Shown here: positions 1 through 8,831 of the stretch, one piece after another
Numbering within the stretch: the stretch's first letter is position 1
How the letters are laid out: every line of letters begins with the position of its first letter
Assembly: GCA_023250995.1 (NCBI GenBank)
Contig: JAHEZO010000009.1
Span: 1 to 35,243 of the forward strand
From: Flavobacteriales bacterium
GTDB lineage: Bacteria > Bacteroidota > Bacteroidia > Flavobacteriales_H > JAHEZO01
Length of the DNA stretch: 35,243 nt
Reading direction: 5' to 3'
Position numbers and translations under genes: made by a program
The notes under the pieces: model-generated
The model's input: the letters and a program-made list of their open reading frames with translations, nothing else
The model's database searches: none
What the model was told of the DNA's origin: nothing

Positions 1-458
1 TATTTTTCAGCCATTGCCTTGATATTCGAAAGAATTTTTTCCTGTATCTGCCCCATCTTTTTTTTCATCATCAGGGCATTCATAATAAAAACCATAAAAT
101 TTGCGGGTTTATAATATGATTCGTTTATAATTTTGGTTTTATTTTCTTCCAGTTTTTCAAGATAAAAACAAAACCTTGGCTCAATAAGCATTTTGCCCAT
201 CCCCATTGAATCACTTTCAATGACCCAAACTGTTTTCTTTTCATGAACCAGTTCAAGAAGTTTTTCGGTCATGGTTCCCCGCCTGCCTCCGTTTTCCATC
301 TGGCAGGTTCTTGTTTCTCCCTGCTTGTCCATTCTTCCGGAAGCTGAAATAACTCCGGGATTAATTTTGGGAAGAAGGGTAATGTCGGTAATGATGGACC
401 AAACTTTACTTACCGGAGAATTGATGGTTGTTTCGTTTCTTGCCTGAAGCTTACTCAT
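1..458 (-). CDS. SRPBCC (START-like/polyketide cyclase) family protein, truncated by window edge
   Basis: Manual reverse translation MSKLQARNETTINSPVSKVWSIITDITLLPKINPGVISASGRMDKQGETRTCQMENGG... open to the window edge; N-terminal pattern typical of SRPBCC proteins. Absent from the ORF track because no stop lies in the window. Confidence 0.7.
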   Translation of the reverse strand, partial: MSKLQARNETTINSPVSKVWSIITDITLLPKINPGVISASGRMDKQGETRTCQMENGGRRGTMTEKLLELVHEKKTVWVIESDSMGMGKMLIEPRFCFYLEKLEENKTKIINESYYKPANFMVFIMNALMMKKKMGQIQEKILSNIKAMAEK

Positions 459-561
459 AGAAAAAATTTAAGTTATACACAAAACGGGAAAAACAGCCAG
501 TCTGTTTTCCCCTTGAATTACGAATACTCAGGAACAGGTATGGTATAATATCCTAATATTG

Positions 562-705
562 GAACCCTGATGACGCAGATGATTATGATGAACGCAGATA
601 AAATCATATTAATCATAGCAACCTGCCTATGCCGCCTGCCTACACGAAGCGTTTCGCGCAGGTAGGAAGCGGCTTCGCGCAGGCAGGTCAGTGTCATCAG
701 CGTTC
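562..705. repeat. Nested intergenic palindromic repeat
   Basis: Outer arms GAACCCTGATGACGC (562-576) and GTGTCATCAGCGTTC (691-705) are inverted, 13/15 matches; inner arms CCTGCCTACACGAA / TTCGCGCAGGTAGG and GAAGCGGCTTC. Confidence 0.7.
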
Positions 706-735
706 GGAATTTATTTCATATCAGTTCCTTCGTTT

Positions 736-1251
736 CTACTTTGGAGGCTGCATTACAGTTCCGCATTTCTTACAGGTGCGGAGTTCTTCACTTCCGTAAT
801 ATTTTTTAAAAACACCCTGAAACTGAGTCATAATATTGCTGAGTGAAAAGTATTCTTCATAAAGCTTATGATTGCATTTTTCGCAAAACCAAAGGAGCCC
901 GTCTTTTTGATTTTCGTTTCTTTTTTGTTCCACCACAAGGCCTACAGTGTTTGGCCCGCGGGAGGGGTTATGAGGAATGCGGGGTGGCAGCAGGAAAATA
1001 TCTCCTTCCTTTATTTGCATTTCAACCATCTTTCCTTCATCCTGAACCTTAACGGTTATTTCTCCTTCAACCTGGAGAAATAATTCTTCCGATTCGTTAT
1101 AATGATAATCTTTTCGTGAATTTGGCCCTCCCACCACCATAACAATAAAATCGGCATTTTCCCATATCACCTTATTATTAACCGGAGGTTTTAACAGGTG
1201 TCGGTTTTCGTCAATCCATTTTTTCAGGTTTAAAGGGGGAAGAAGTGCCAT
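736..1251 (-). CDS. nbaC: 3-hydroxyanthranilate 3,4-dioxygenase
   Basis: 171 aa; cupin with VMVVGGPNSRKDYHYNESEELFLQVEG, C-terminal rubredoxin-like CxxC pairs (CEKCNH, CKKCG); kynurenine operon context. Confidence 0.92.
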   Translation of the reverse strand: MALLPPLNLKKWIDENRHLLKPPVNNKVIWENADFIVMVVGGPNSRKDYHYNESEELFLQVEGEITVKVQDEGKMVEMQIKEGDIFLLPPRIPHNPSRGPNTVGLVVEQKRNENQKDGLLWFCEKCNHKLYEEYFSLSNIMTQFQGVFKKYYGSEELRTCKKCGTVMQPPK

Positions 1252-1293
1252 GGGATTTGTTTTAAAATTGTTTGTTAAATTTTTTTAATACCA

Positions 1294-1719
1294 TCATTTT
1301 ATCGTTGCAATAACTTTAAGTTCAATTGAAATGGGGGTGGGCAAACTTAATACTTCAACCGTAGTCCGGCAGGGTTGATTCTCTTTAAAATATTCGGAAT
1401 AAATGCGGTTGTAAGTTGCAAAATCCCTTTTCATGTTTGTAAGGAAAACAGTTACATCAATTATTTTATCCCAGCCCGAGCCGGCATCTTCAAGAATGTA
1501 TTTTATGTTTTTGAAAACCGAATGACATTGCTTTTCAAAATCACAGGAAATAATTTTTCCTTGTTCATCCAGTTCAACGCCCGGTATTTTTTTAGTTCCT
1601 TTTTCACGAGGCCCCACTCCCGAAAGAAACAATAAATTGTCCACTCTTCTTGCATGGGGGTAGGCCCCTACGGGGTCGGGGGCTTTGCTCGAAAAGATGG
1701 GCTTTGGTTTATTCTCCAT
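1294..1719 (-). CDS. RidA/YjgF-family protein, probable 2-aminomuconate deaminase
   Basis: 141 aa; PVGAYPHARRVDNLLFLSGVGPR and PCRTTVEVLSLPTPISIELKVIA, RidA-like; adjacent to aminomuconate semialdehyde dehydrogenase. Confidence 0.8.
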   Translation of the reverse strand: MENKPKPIFSSKAPDPVGAYPHARRVDNLLFLSGVGPREKGTKKIPGVELDEQGKIISCDFEKQCHSVFKNIKYILEDAGSGWDKIIDVTVFLTNMKRDFATYNRIYSEYFKENQPCRTTVEVLSLPTPISIELKVIATIK

Positions 1720-1731
1720 TTCAATTATAAT

Positions 1732-1956
1732 CTGATGTTACGCAAAAACATTAATTTCCAAAATACAAATATCAGAATACAAATAATATTCAATTTCAAA
1801 ATTTCAATTATCAAACCGTCTGCAATCTTGATTTTTCGATTATTGTCGAAAAAATCTTTTTTAGCGGTTTAGAATTTTCTTTATTGGTCATTGGAATTTT
1901 TTTGCAATTTGATTATTGGTATTTGTTCTCTGAAATAGAGATGTGCGTAACATCAG
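1732..1956. mobile_element. MITE-like element or intergenic palindrome with perfect 13-bp terminal inverted repeats
   Basis: CTGATGTTACGCA at 1732-1744 and its exact reverse complement TGCGTAACATCAG at 1944-1956; internal hairpin GATTTTTCGA-TTATTG-TCGAAAAAATC near 1830-1856; AT-rich, no convincing ORF. Confidence 0.55.
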
Positions 1957-1959
1957 TTA

Positions 1960-3402
1960 TTAGTACTTAATACATATGTTTTTCTGCTCAGTAAAAAATT
2001 TCAGGGCTTCCCAGCCCCCTTCTCTCCCAACACCCGAACTTTTCATGCCACCAAAAGGAGTTCGCAAATCCCGAATCATCCAGCAGTTAACCCAAACTAT
2101 TCCGGTTTTAATTTTTTCGGCAAATTTATGGGCTCTGCCTAAATTGTTTGTCCAGATGGAAGCAGCCAATCCGTATTTTGTTGAGTTGGCATAACCCAGC
2201 ACTTCTTCTTCATTTTCAAAAGGCATTATGGTTACCACCGGACCGAATATTTCTTCCTGATTTGTACGGCAATTGGATTGGAGCCCCTCTATGATGGTGG
2301 GTTCAATAAACCAGCCATTTTCGCACCTTCCATTCAGAATTATCCTTTTGCCACCCGTTGTTATTGTTCCGCCTTCTTCACCGGCAATTTTTATGCAGGA
2401 TAAAACTTTTTTCATGTGGGGTTCCGAAACCATTGCCCCTACATCGGTACTTTCTTTAAGCGGGTCGCCCACCTGCAGTTTTTTTACGCGGTGGATGAAA
2501 TCTTTTTTAAATTTTTCGAAAAGTGGTTTTTCAATAAATATTCTTGAACAGCAAAGGCAAATCTGGCCCTGGTTAGAAAATGAAGATCGCACCACTGTTT
2601 TTATCATTTCATAATAAGGGGCGTCATTAAAAATAATTGCAGCATTTTTTCCGCCTAATTCAAGGGATGTTTTTTTAAACATGGGCGCAGCAATTTTAGC
2701 AATGTGTTCGCCCGTTTGTGTTCCACCGGTAAATGAAATGGCGGTAATTCCGGGATGTGAAACAATGGCGTTTCCTGCCTTGTTTCCTAATCCATGAACA
2801 ATGTTTAATACCCCTTTTGGCAAACCTGCTTCTATGCATATTTTGGAAAAAAGAAATGCCGTCATTGGAGTAATTTCAGAAGGTTTTGCCACCACACAAT
2901 TACCGGCAGCAAGTGCGGGAGCTATTTTCCAGGTGAATAAATAAAGGGGGAGATTCCAGGGAGAAATGCATCCCACTACCCCAACAGGCCTTCTAAGGGT
3001 ATAATTAATTACCCCTTCTTCCATGTAATGTGATTCACTCGCAAAATGCAGGATGGAAGTGGCAAAAAAACGCATATTAGTTGCGGCTCTCGGAATGTCG
3101 ACCGAGCGGGCTAATTTTAGCGGTTTGCCGTTATCCATTGATTCGGCCAGGGCAAGCTCTTCTATATTTGTTTCAATTGCCTGAGAAATATTAAGCAAAA
3201 TCCGCGATCTTTTTTCAACTGTAAATGACGACCAGAGGGGAAAGGCTGCAGAAGCAGCTTTAAAAGCCAGATTAACATCCCCTCCATCCGAATCGGGAAG
3301 TTGGGCATACACCTTGCCTTCGGCAGGATTAAAAACATCAAGATAGCTTCCGGACAAAGGGTTTACCAGTTCGCCATTAATATAATTGGAAATGATTTTC
3401 AT
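1960..3402 (-). CDS. Aldehyde dehydrogenase, probable 2-aminomuconic 6-semialdehyde dehydrogenase
   Basis: 480 aa ALDH fold motifs SLELGGKNAAIIF and FSNQGQICLCCSRIFIE (catalytic Cys); operon context with kynurenine genes. Confidence 0.85.
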   Translation of the reverse strand: MKIISNYINGELVNPLSGSYLDVFNPAEGKVYAQLPDSDGGDVNLAFKAASAAFPLWSSFTVEKRSRILLNISQAIETNIEELALAESMDNGKPLKLARSVDIPRAATNMRFFATSILHFASESHYMEEGVINYTLRRPVGVVGCISPWNLPLYLFTWKIAPALAAGNCVVAKPSEITPMTAFLFSKICIEAGLPKGVLNIVHGLGNKAGNAIVSHPGITAISFTGGTQTGEHIAKIAAPMFKKTSLELGGKNAAIIFNDAPYYEMIKTVVRSSFSNQGQICLCCSRIFIEKPLFEKFKKDFIHRVKKLQVGDPLKESTDVGAMVSEPHMKKVLSCIKIAGEEGGTITTGGKRIILNGRCENGWFIEPTIIEGLQSNCRTNQEEIFGPVVTIMPFENEEEVLGYANSTKYGLAASIWTNNLGRAHKFAEKIKTGIVWVNCWMIRDLRTPFGGMKSSGVGREGGWEALKFFTEQKNICIKY

Positions 3403-4160
3403 TATTTTTTTAGCAACTCTGTTTTTAATTTATACAACACAGGTCTGGAAGGGGCAGCATCATTTTCGAAAGGGGCTACCTGAAGACTTAGCAAATAATA
3501 CCCGTCTTTAACTGATGCCGGTACCTTTATAAGCTCTGTAATGGTTCTGAATTGTTTGGTGTTTTGAGGATATTCCCAAAAGGCATGGTGGGCCAAAAGC
3601 TTTCCATTATCCGATTCCCTATCCACACTCGGGGAATCAATTAATAAGTGATTCACTCCTTTTTTTAATAAAAATCTTATCCCGTCCTCATGAATAAAAG
3701 GTGGATTGGTATTGGTGTAATTTTCGGTTTTGTTTTTTTTTCGTTTACCCGAAGTCCGAATGATAAGTGCTTCACAAAATTCCTCCCTGATTAATAATGA
3801 CAAAGCACTTTTAGTAACTACGGCATCACCATAAATATTTTGAGGAGACACCGAAATTAATTTTGAAAAAAACATAAACTTATTTAAACATTTATTTATT
3901 GAATAATCTTCCGAACTTATGTGCCCCACGCATTCGGTATGGGTGCCATGGCCATGAGGGTTAAAAAACACATTCCTGAAATTTACCGAACCACCCTGTT
4001 TTACCTCCCCTATCCATTTTCCAATTTTTACGGGTTCAAAAACCGGTTCGTTTACCCCCCATGCTTTTACTCCTTTTTTTTCAACCGCACGCGAAATATC
4101 AATTGGCCTCGAAAAATCAACAATAAATTTTTTATCATCCTGGTTTATGGTTGCAATCAT
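3402..4160 (-). CDS. Cyclase family protein, probable arylformamidase (kynurenine formamidase)
   Basis: 252 aa; HGHGTHTECVGH metal-binding motif of the KynB/cyclase family; stop overlaps the next start as TAATG. Confidence 0.8.
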   Translation of the reverse strand: MIATINQDDKKFIVDFSRPIDISRAVEKKGVKAWGVNEPVFEPVKIGKWIGEVKQGGSVNFRNVFFNPHGHGTHTECVGHISSEDYSINKCLNKFMFFSKLISVSPQNIYGDAVVTKSALSLLIREEFCEALIIRTSGKRKKNKTENYTNTNPPFIHEDGIRFLLKKGVNHLLIDSPSVDRESDNGKLLAHHAFWEYPQNTKQFRTITELIKVPASVKDGYYLLSLQVAPFENDAAPSRPVLYKLKTELLKK

Positions 4161-4169
4161 GTTATGATA

Positions 4170-5102
4170 TTATTTCTGATGCCCCTCAATATTTGAAATG
4201 CCCCAGTTTTCCAATTCGTTTTTCGACCATAATTCGGGAAAGAAGATTCTGCGCTGATACCTGGGGTGCATGTATTTTCTCCATTCACTTCCACCGGTAG
4301 CATCTGTTCCGCCCAGATATTTCCCAGCAGCTTCATAATGTGCCATTACCCACCTCACATTTACCGTATGATCATAATGTCTCATGGCCTTAATAAGTTC
4401 GGGGTCGTTTTTTACTTTTTTAGGAAGCTGATTAAACCGGATCCACATGTTGGAAGTATTATACTCTTCCATTTTCTGCAGGAATAACTCTTTATACCGG
4501 CCTTCAAATAAAATCATCAGGGTTGATTTTTTTCCTGTGGCGTGATCTTTTCCTGCCGCCTGCCAGTATAAATGTTCAAAGGCGTGCAAATACGGGGTGT
4601 TCCGGTTTATGGTATCTCTGAAACGGTAATCAATTAGGTTAATGAGGTTTGTGGATGCAAATTCAATCAGCCGGTATTGGGCGCTTTGAAACCCGCTTGC
4701 GGGAGTGAGTGTAGTTCTGAATTTAAGGTATTGATCCACTTCCATCCCATCTCCCATAATATCAAAGGAGGAAGCAAGCATGTCGAAATACCGGCTGATT
4801 CGCCTGAGCTTTTCGGTAAAAAATAATGCTGTAATGCCGGTTGCTTTACTCACCTGTTCAATTTCCCAAAGTACCAGTTTAAACAAAAGTTCATTTATCT
4901 GGTGATACAGAATAAAAACCATTTCATCGGGGAGGGTTGTTCGCTGAACCTGTAAATTTAATAAAGCATCGGGTTGAATATAGTCCCAATAGGTCATTGG
5001 TTTTGCCCACAATAATCCTTCGAGATGAACATCGGAGTTTTGGCCAATGGCTTTTAATTTGGTGTCTATTTTTTTTATTATTTCCTCCTTATTCTTATTC
5101 AT
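4170..5102 (-). CDS. kynA: Tryptophan 2,3-dioxygenase
   Basis: 310 aa; DEMVFILYHQINELLFKLVLWE, FRTTLTPASGFQSAQYR, GTDATGGSEWRKYMHPRY. Confidence 0.96.
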   Translation of the reverse strand: MNKNKEEIIKKIDTKLKAIGQNSDVHLEGLLWAKPMTYWDYIQPDALLNLQVQRTTLPDEMVFILYHQINELLFKLVLWEIEQVSKATGITALFFTEKLRRISRYFDMLASSFDIMGDGMEVDQYLKFRTTLTPASGFQSAQYRLIEFASTNLINLIDYRFRDTINRNTPYLHAFEHLYWQAAGKDHATGKKSTLMILFEGRYKELFLQKMEEYNTSNMWIRFNQLPKKVKNDPELIKAMRHYDHTVNVRWVMAHYEAAGKYLGGTDATGGSEWRKYMHPRYQRRIFFPELWSKNELENWGISNIEGHQK

Positions 5103-5115
5103 TCAAATTTAAATT

Positions 5116-6459
5116 TTATCTATTAAATAAATTATGAATTACCTCATCCATTTCAATTATGGAAGATTTGTTTCTGATATTATATTTATTAATGATTTCT
5201 TTTATTTTGGCATCTTGTTCGTTTCCCAGTTTAAGAGCCTTTGAATATTCAATATCGCTGAACGAAACCATTGAATAAAGGGGTAAATATTTTTCAGGAT
5301 ATAATTCATTTATCCTTTTTTCGAATTTTTGCTGCGTTAAAAATTCTTCATCGGCAACTTTATCTCTCATTACAAGATAATTCTGAAGGGATAATTCCTG
5401 AACAGCATCCCCATTGGGCTTTCTTAGGAGCTGATACTCTTCAAAAATTTTTGTCCAGTTTTCTTTGTGTTTGTTCATTAAATCCCACATCACCGAGCAA
5501 TCTTCAAAACCGCAGTTCATCCCCTGTCCATAAAAAGGAACGGTGGCATGGGCTGCATCCCCCATCAAAGCGGTATTGTTTTGAACCCATGGAAAACATT
5601 TAATAATCACCAGTGAGGCCAGGGGATGTTTTTCCCAGGAGTCGGCAACACTGGGCATTAATTCAAAAAAATCGGGAAAAACTTCTTTAAAAAAGGCCTC
5701 TACTTTATCCTTTCCGGTTAAATTTTTAAAACAATGCCGGTGTCCTTCAAATGGCATAAACAGCGTGCAGGTAAAAGAGCCATCAAAATTCGGCAGGGCA
5801 ATAAGCATAAATCTGCCCTTGGGCCAAATATGCAGCGAATCTCTGTGAAGCTTGTGTGTGCCATCCTCGTTGGCCGGAAGGAGTATTTCGCGATACCCGT
5901 CTTCAATGTAATGCTGACTGTAATTAAACCTGTCGCACTTTTGCATGGCATTATATCTTACGGCCGAAAACGCACCATCCGTACCGAAAATAACATCCGA
6001 TTTAATTTTTGTTTTTTTTCCGGAAAGACTATTTTCAAAAACCGAAATCGTATTTACAAGGTCAACCTGAGTGCATAGTTCATTAAAATAAAATGTTGTT
6101 TTTCCGGATTGCTCAGCCAGATCCATAAGCTTGCAGTTAAGCTCCCTTCTCGAAACCGAAAATATGGCCTGGTTGTTTACTCCGTAGGTGTGAAATGTGG
6201 TATTTCCGGCTGCATCATGAATGGTTCGGCCATACATGGGAATGGCAATTTTTCTGATTTCATCTCCGATCCCCACATTATCGAGAGCTTTCCATCCGCG
6301 GTATGAAGTGGCAAGATTGATTGATTTTCCGGCAGTAAAGGATTCTCTGCGCATATCGGAATTCCGCTCAAATATTTTTACATTATATCCGGCCTTTGAA
6401 AGGTAAACCGCCCAAAGGGAACCAACAAGCCCTGCCCCTACAATTGTAGCTTCTTTCAT
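5116..6459 (-). CDS. kmo: Kynurenine 3-monooxygenase (FAD-dependent)
   Basis: 447 aa; N-terminal ATIVGAGLVGSLWAVYLSKAGYNVKIFERN, AGKSINLATSYRGWKALDNVGI, GDAAHATVPFYGQGMNCGFEDC. Confidence 0.95.
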   Translation of the reverse strand: MKEATIVGAGLVGSLWAVYLSKAGYNVKIFERNSDMRRESFTAGKSINLATSYRGWKALDNVGIGDEIRKIAIPMYGRTIHDAAGNTTFHTYGVNNQAIFSVSRRELNCKLMDLAEQSGKTTFYFNELCTQVDLVNTISVFENSLSGKKTKIKSDVIFGTDGAFSAVRYNAMQKCDRFNYSQHYIEDGYREILLPANEDGTHKLHRDSLHIWPKGRFMLIALPNFDGSFTCTLFMPFEGHRHCFKNLTGKDKVEAFFKEVFPDFFELMPSVADSWEKHPLASLVIIKCFPWVQNNTALMGDAAHATVPFYGQGMNCGFEDCSVMWDLMNKHKENWTKIFEEYQLLRKPNGDAVQELSLQNYLVMRDKVADEEFLTQQKFEKRINELYPEKYLPLYSMVSFSDIEYSKALKLGNEQDAKIKEIINKYNIRNKSSIIEMDEVIHNLFNR

Positions 6460-6512
6460 GAAGAAAATTTCATTTTTTTTATTCTAAATAAACTCAGGAA
6501 ATGAAGGAAAAG

Positions 6513-6540
6513 CAAATATAGATTAATTCGTCAATTCCAA
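6513..6540 (-). promoter_or_regulatory. Predicted Bacteroidetes primary-sigma promoter of the kynurenine operon (TTG-N17-TATATTTG)
   Basis: On the minus strand TTG (6540-6538), 17-nt spacer, TATATTTG (6520-6513), upstream of the kmo ATG at 6459. Confidence 0.6.
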
Positions 6541-6580
6541 TTTATTTAATCTGTAGTTTGAAATTGTTTATGAAGATATT

Positions 6581-6620
6581 TGACACCTTGTCAGTATTGT
6601 TCCATGGCACAGCATTTGAC
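6581..6620 (+). promoter_or_regulatory. htpG upstream region: perfect TGACA-CCT-TGTCA palindrome followed by sigma54-like TGGCAC-N5-TTGA element
   Basis: Palindrome 6581-6593; TGGCACAGCATTTGAC at 6605-6620 with GG and G(A) separated by the canonical 10 nt; start codon at 6665. Confidence 0.5.
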
Positions 6621-6664
6621 AACCGGCAACCTCCTAAAAAAATGTCTTATTAAAATTAATATTT

Positions 6665-8533
6665 ATGCAAACAGGAAAAATAAATGTACAAACGGAGAAC
6701 ATTTTCCCAATCATTAAAAAATTTTTATACAGCGACCACGAAATATTTTTGCGCGAACTGGTTTCGAATGCCATGGATGCCACCCGCAAATTAAAAACAC
6801 TTTCTTCCATTGGAGAATTCAAGGGTGAGGCAGGTGACCTTAAGGTGGAAGTAATATTAAATAAAAGTGCCAAAACATTAACCATCCGCGATAAAGGAAT
6901 TGGGATGACAGCAGAAGAAATTGAGAAATACATAACCCAGATAGCATTTAGCGGTGCGGAGGAATTTATTAATAAATACAAAGATAAATCGGACGGAGTA
7001 AATGCAATCATCGGACATTTCGGCCTGGGTTTTTATTCGGCTTTCATGGTTGCAAAAAACGTTGAGATTATATCCTTGTCCTGCAAGGAGGGAGCAAAAG
7101 CAGTGCGATGGGAATGTGATGGCACGCCCGATTACAAAATGAAAGAAACCAAAAAAGAAGGCAGAGGAACCGATATAATATTACATATTGCCGATGATTC
7201 AAAAGAATTTCTTGAGGAGGGAAAAATATCCGGTTTGTTGAAAAAATATTGCCGGTTTTTGCCTTTTGAAATTAAGTTCGGAACCAAAAAGGAAACAAAA
7301 AAGGAAGGCGAAAAAGAAGTTGAAACAGAAGTTGACAATATTATAAATAATCCCAACCCGGCATGGACAAAAAAACCGGCTGATTTAAAACCCGAAGATT
7401 ACAATTCATTTTACCATGAATTATACCCGATGAACTTTGAAGATCCGCTTTTTCATATTCATCTTAATGTAGATTACCCCTTTAACCTCACCGGAATACT
7501 ATATTTTCCTAAAATTAAAACCAATTTCGAACTCCAGAAAGACAAAATCCAATTATACTGCAACCAGGTGTTTGTTACCGATTCGGTTGAAAATATTGTT
7601 CCCGACTTTTTGGCTCTCCTACAGGGTGTAATTGATTCCCCCGACATTCCATTAAACGTAAGCCGGAGTTATCTGCAAAGCGATAGCAATGTAAAAAAAA
7701 TCTCCTCCCACATATCGAAAAAGGTAGCGGATAAACTGGAAGAAATATTTAAGAAAGACAGATCTGATTTCGAAAACAAATGGAACGACATAAAAATTTT
7801 TATGCAGTATGGAATGCTTTCGGATGACAAATTTTATGAAAAAGCAAAACAATTTGCACTATTCAAGAATACCGCGAACAAATATTTTACTTTTGATGAA
7901 TATGCCGAAAAAGTAAAAAATCTTCAAACCGATAAAGACAAAAGAACAGTTTATTTGTACACCTCCAATCCCGAAGAACAACACGGTTTTATTGAAACTG
8001 CAAGTGGCCGGGGTTATGATGTTTTGGTTTTCGATCACCCCATTGATTCCCACTTCATTAATCAGATGGAATCGAAACTAAAAGACATTTCATTCGTGAG
8101 GGTTGATTCCGACACCATTGATAAATTAATTAAAAAGGAAGATTCAATGCCTTCCAAACTTTCGGAAAATGAGCAAAAACAATTACAGCCAATTGTTGAG
8201 TCTGTTGTTCAAAAGGAAAAATTCACCGTTGTATTCGAAAGCCTAAGTGAGAAAGATGCCCCTGTAATAATTACCAAACCGGAGTTTATGAGAAGGATGA
8301 AGGATATGAGCGCTATGGGTGGAGGAATGAGTTTTTATGGTTCAATGCCCGAAATGCACAATCTGGTTATTAACAGCAACCATCCGCTGATAACTAAAAT
8401 ATTAAACGAAAAGGATTCGGAAAAACAAAAGGAGCTTACAAAGCAGGCCACCGATTTGGCCATGCTTTCACAGGGCCTGTTAAAAGGAGAAGAGCTTACT
8501 AAATTTATTAAAAGAAGCGTGGAGTTGATTTAG
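6665..8533 (+). CDS. htpG: Molecular chaperone HtpG (Hsp90 family)
   Basis: 622 aa; FLYSDHEIFLRELVSNAMDATRKL, IRDKGIGMTAEEIEKYITQIAFSGAEEF, IIGHFGLGFYSAFMVA. Confidence 0.98.
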   Translation: MQTGKINVQTENIFPIIKKFLYSDHEIFLRELVSNAMDATRKLKTLSSIGEFKGEAGDLKVEVILNKSAKTLTIRDKGIGMTAEEIEKYITQIAFSGAEEFINKYKDKSDGVNAIIGHFGLGFYSAFMVAKNVEIISLSCKEGAKAVRWECDGTPDYKMKETKKEGRGTDIILHIADDSKEFLEEGKISGLLKKYCRFLPFEIKFGTKKETKKEGEKEVETEVDNIINNPNPAWTKKPADLKPEDYNSFYHELYPMNFEDPLFHIHLNVDYPFNLTGILYFPKIKTNFELQKDKIQLYCNQVFVTDSVENIVPDFLALLQGVIDSPDIPLNVSRSYLQSDSNVKKISSHISKKVADKLEEIFKKDRSDFENKWNDIKIFMQYGMLSDDKFYEKAKQFALFKNTANKYFTFDEYAEKVKNLQTDKDKRTVYLYTSNPEEQHGFIETASGRGYDVLVFDHPIDSHFINQMESKLKDISFVRVDSDTIDKLIKKEDSMPSKLSENEQKQLQPIVESVVQKEKFTVVFESLSEKDAPVIITKPEFMRRMKDMSAMGGGMSFYGSMPEMHNLVINSNHPLITKILNEKDSEKQKELTKQATDLAMLSQGLLKGEELTKFIKRSVELI

Positions 8534-8546
8534 GGAAAAGGCGGCA

Positions 8547-8589
8547 GACCGGAGACGGAAGACGGAAGACCGAAGACCGAAGACCGCAG
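8547..8589. repeat. Short 7-nt degenerate tandem repeat (GAAGACS)
   Basis: gaccggagacggaagacggaagaccgaagaccgaagaccg; inverted counterpart at 8743-8770 (acttccgacttctgacttcggtctcctg). Confidence 0.75.
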
Positions 8590-8831
8590 CCAAAAACTAG
8601 AAAGCCGGAGATTAATATAGGGAGAAAATGATTTGATTTATTTTTGAGGAAGATGGCCTGGAATGAGGTTAAGTTTGCTAAAGTTAACATGCAACTGAAA
8701 AACGGATTAAGGAAAAAAAATCTTCACAGAGGTTTACTTTACACTTCCGACTTCTGACTTCGGTCTCCTGTTGTATAAAATATTAAAATCAAAAATTAAC
8801 TATCAAAATAACTATCTAAAAACAAATTCAC

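Noticed and set aside
5718-6406. Several 60-114 aa ORFs overlapping kmo on both strands
   Set aside because: All alternative frames of kmo; no independent support.
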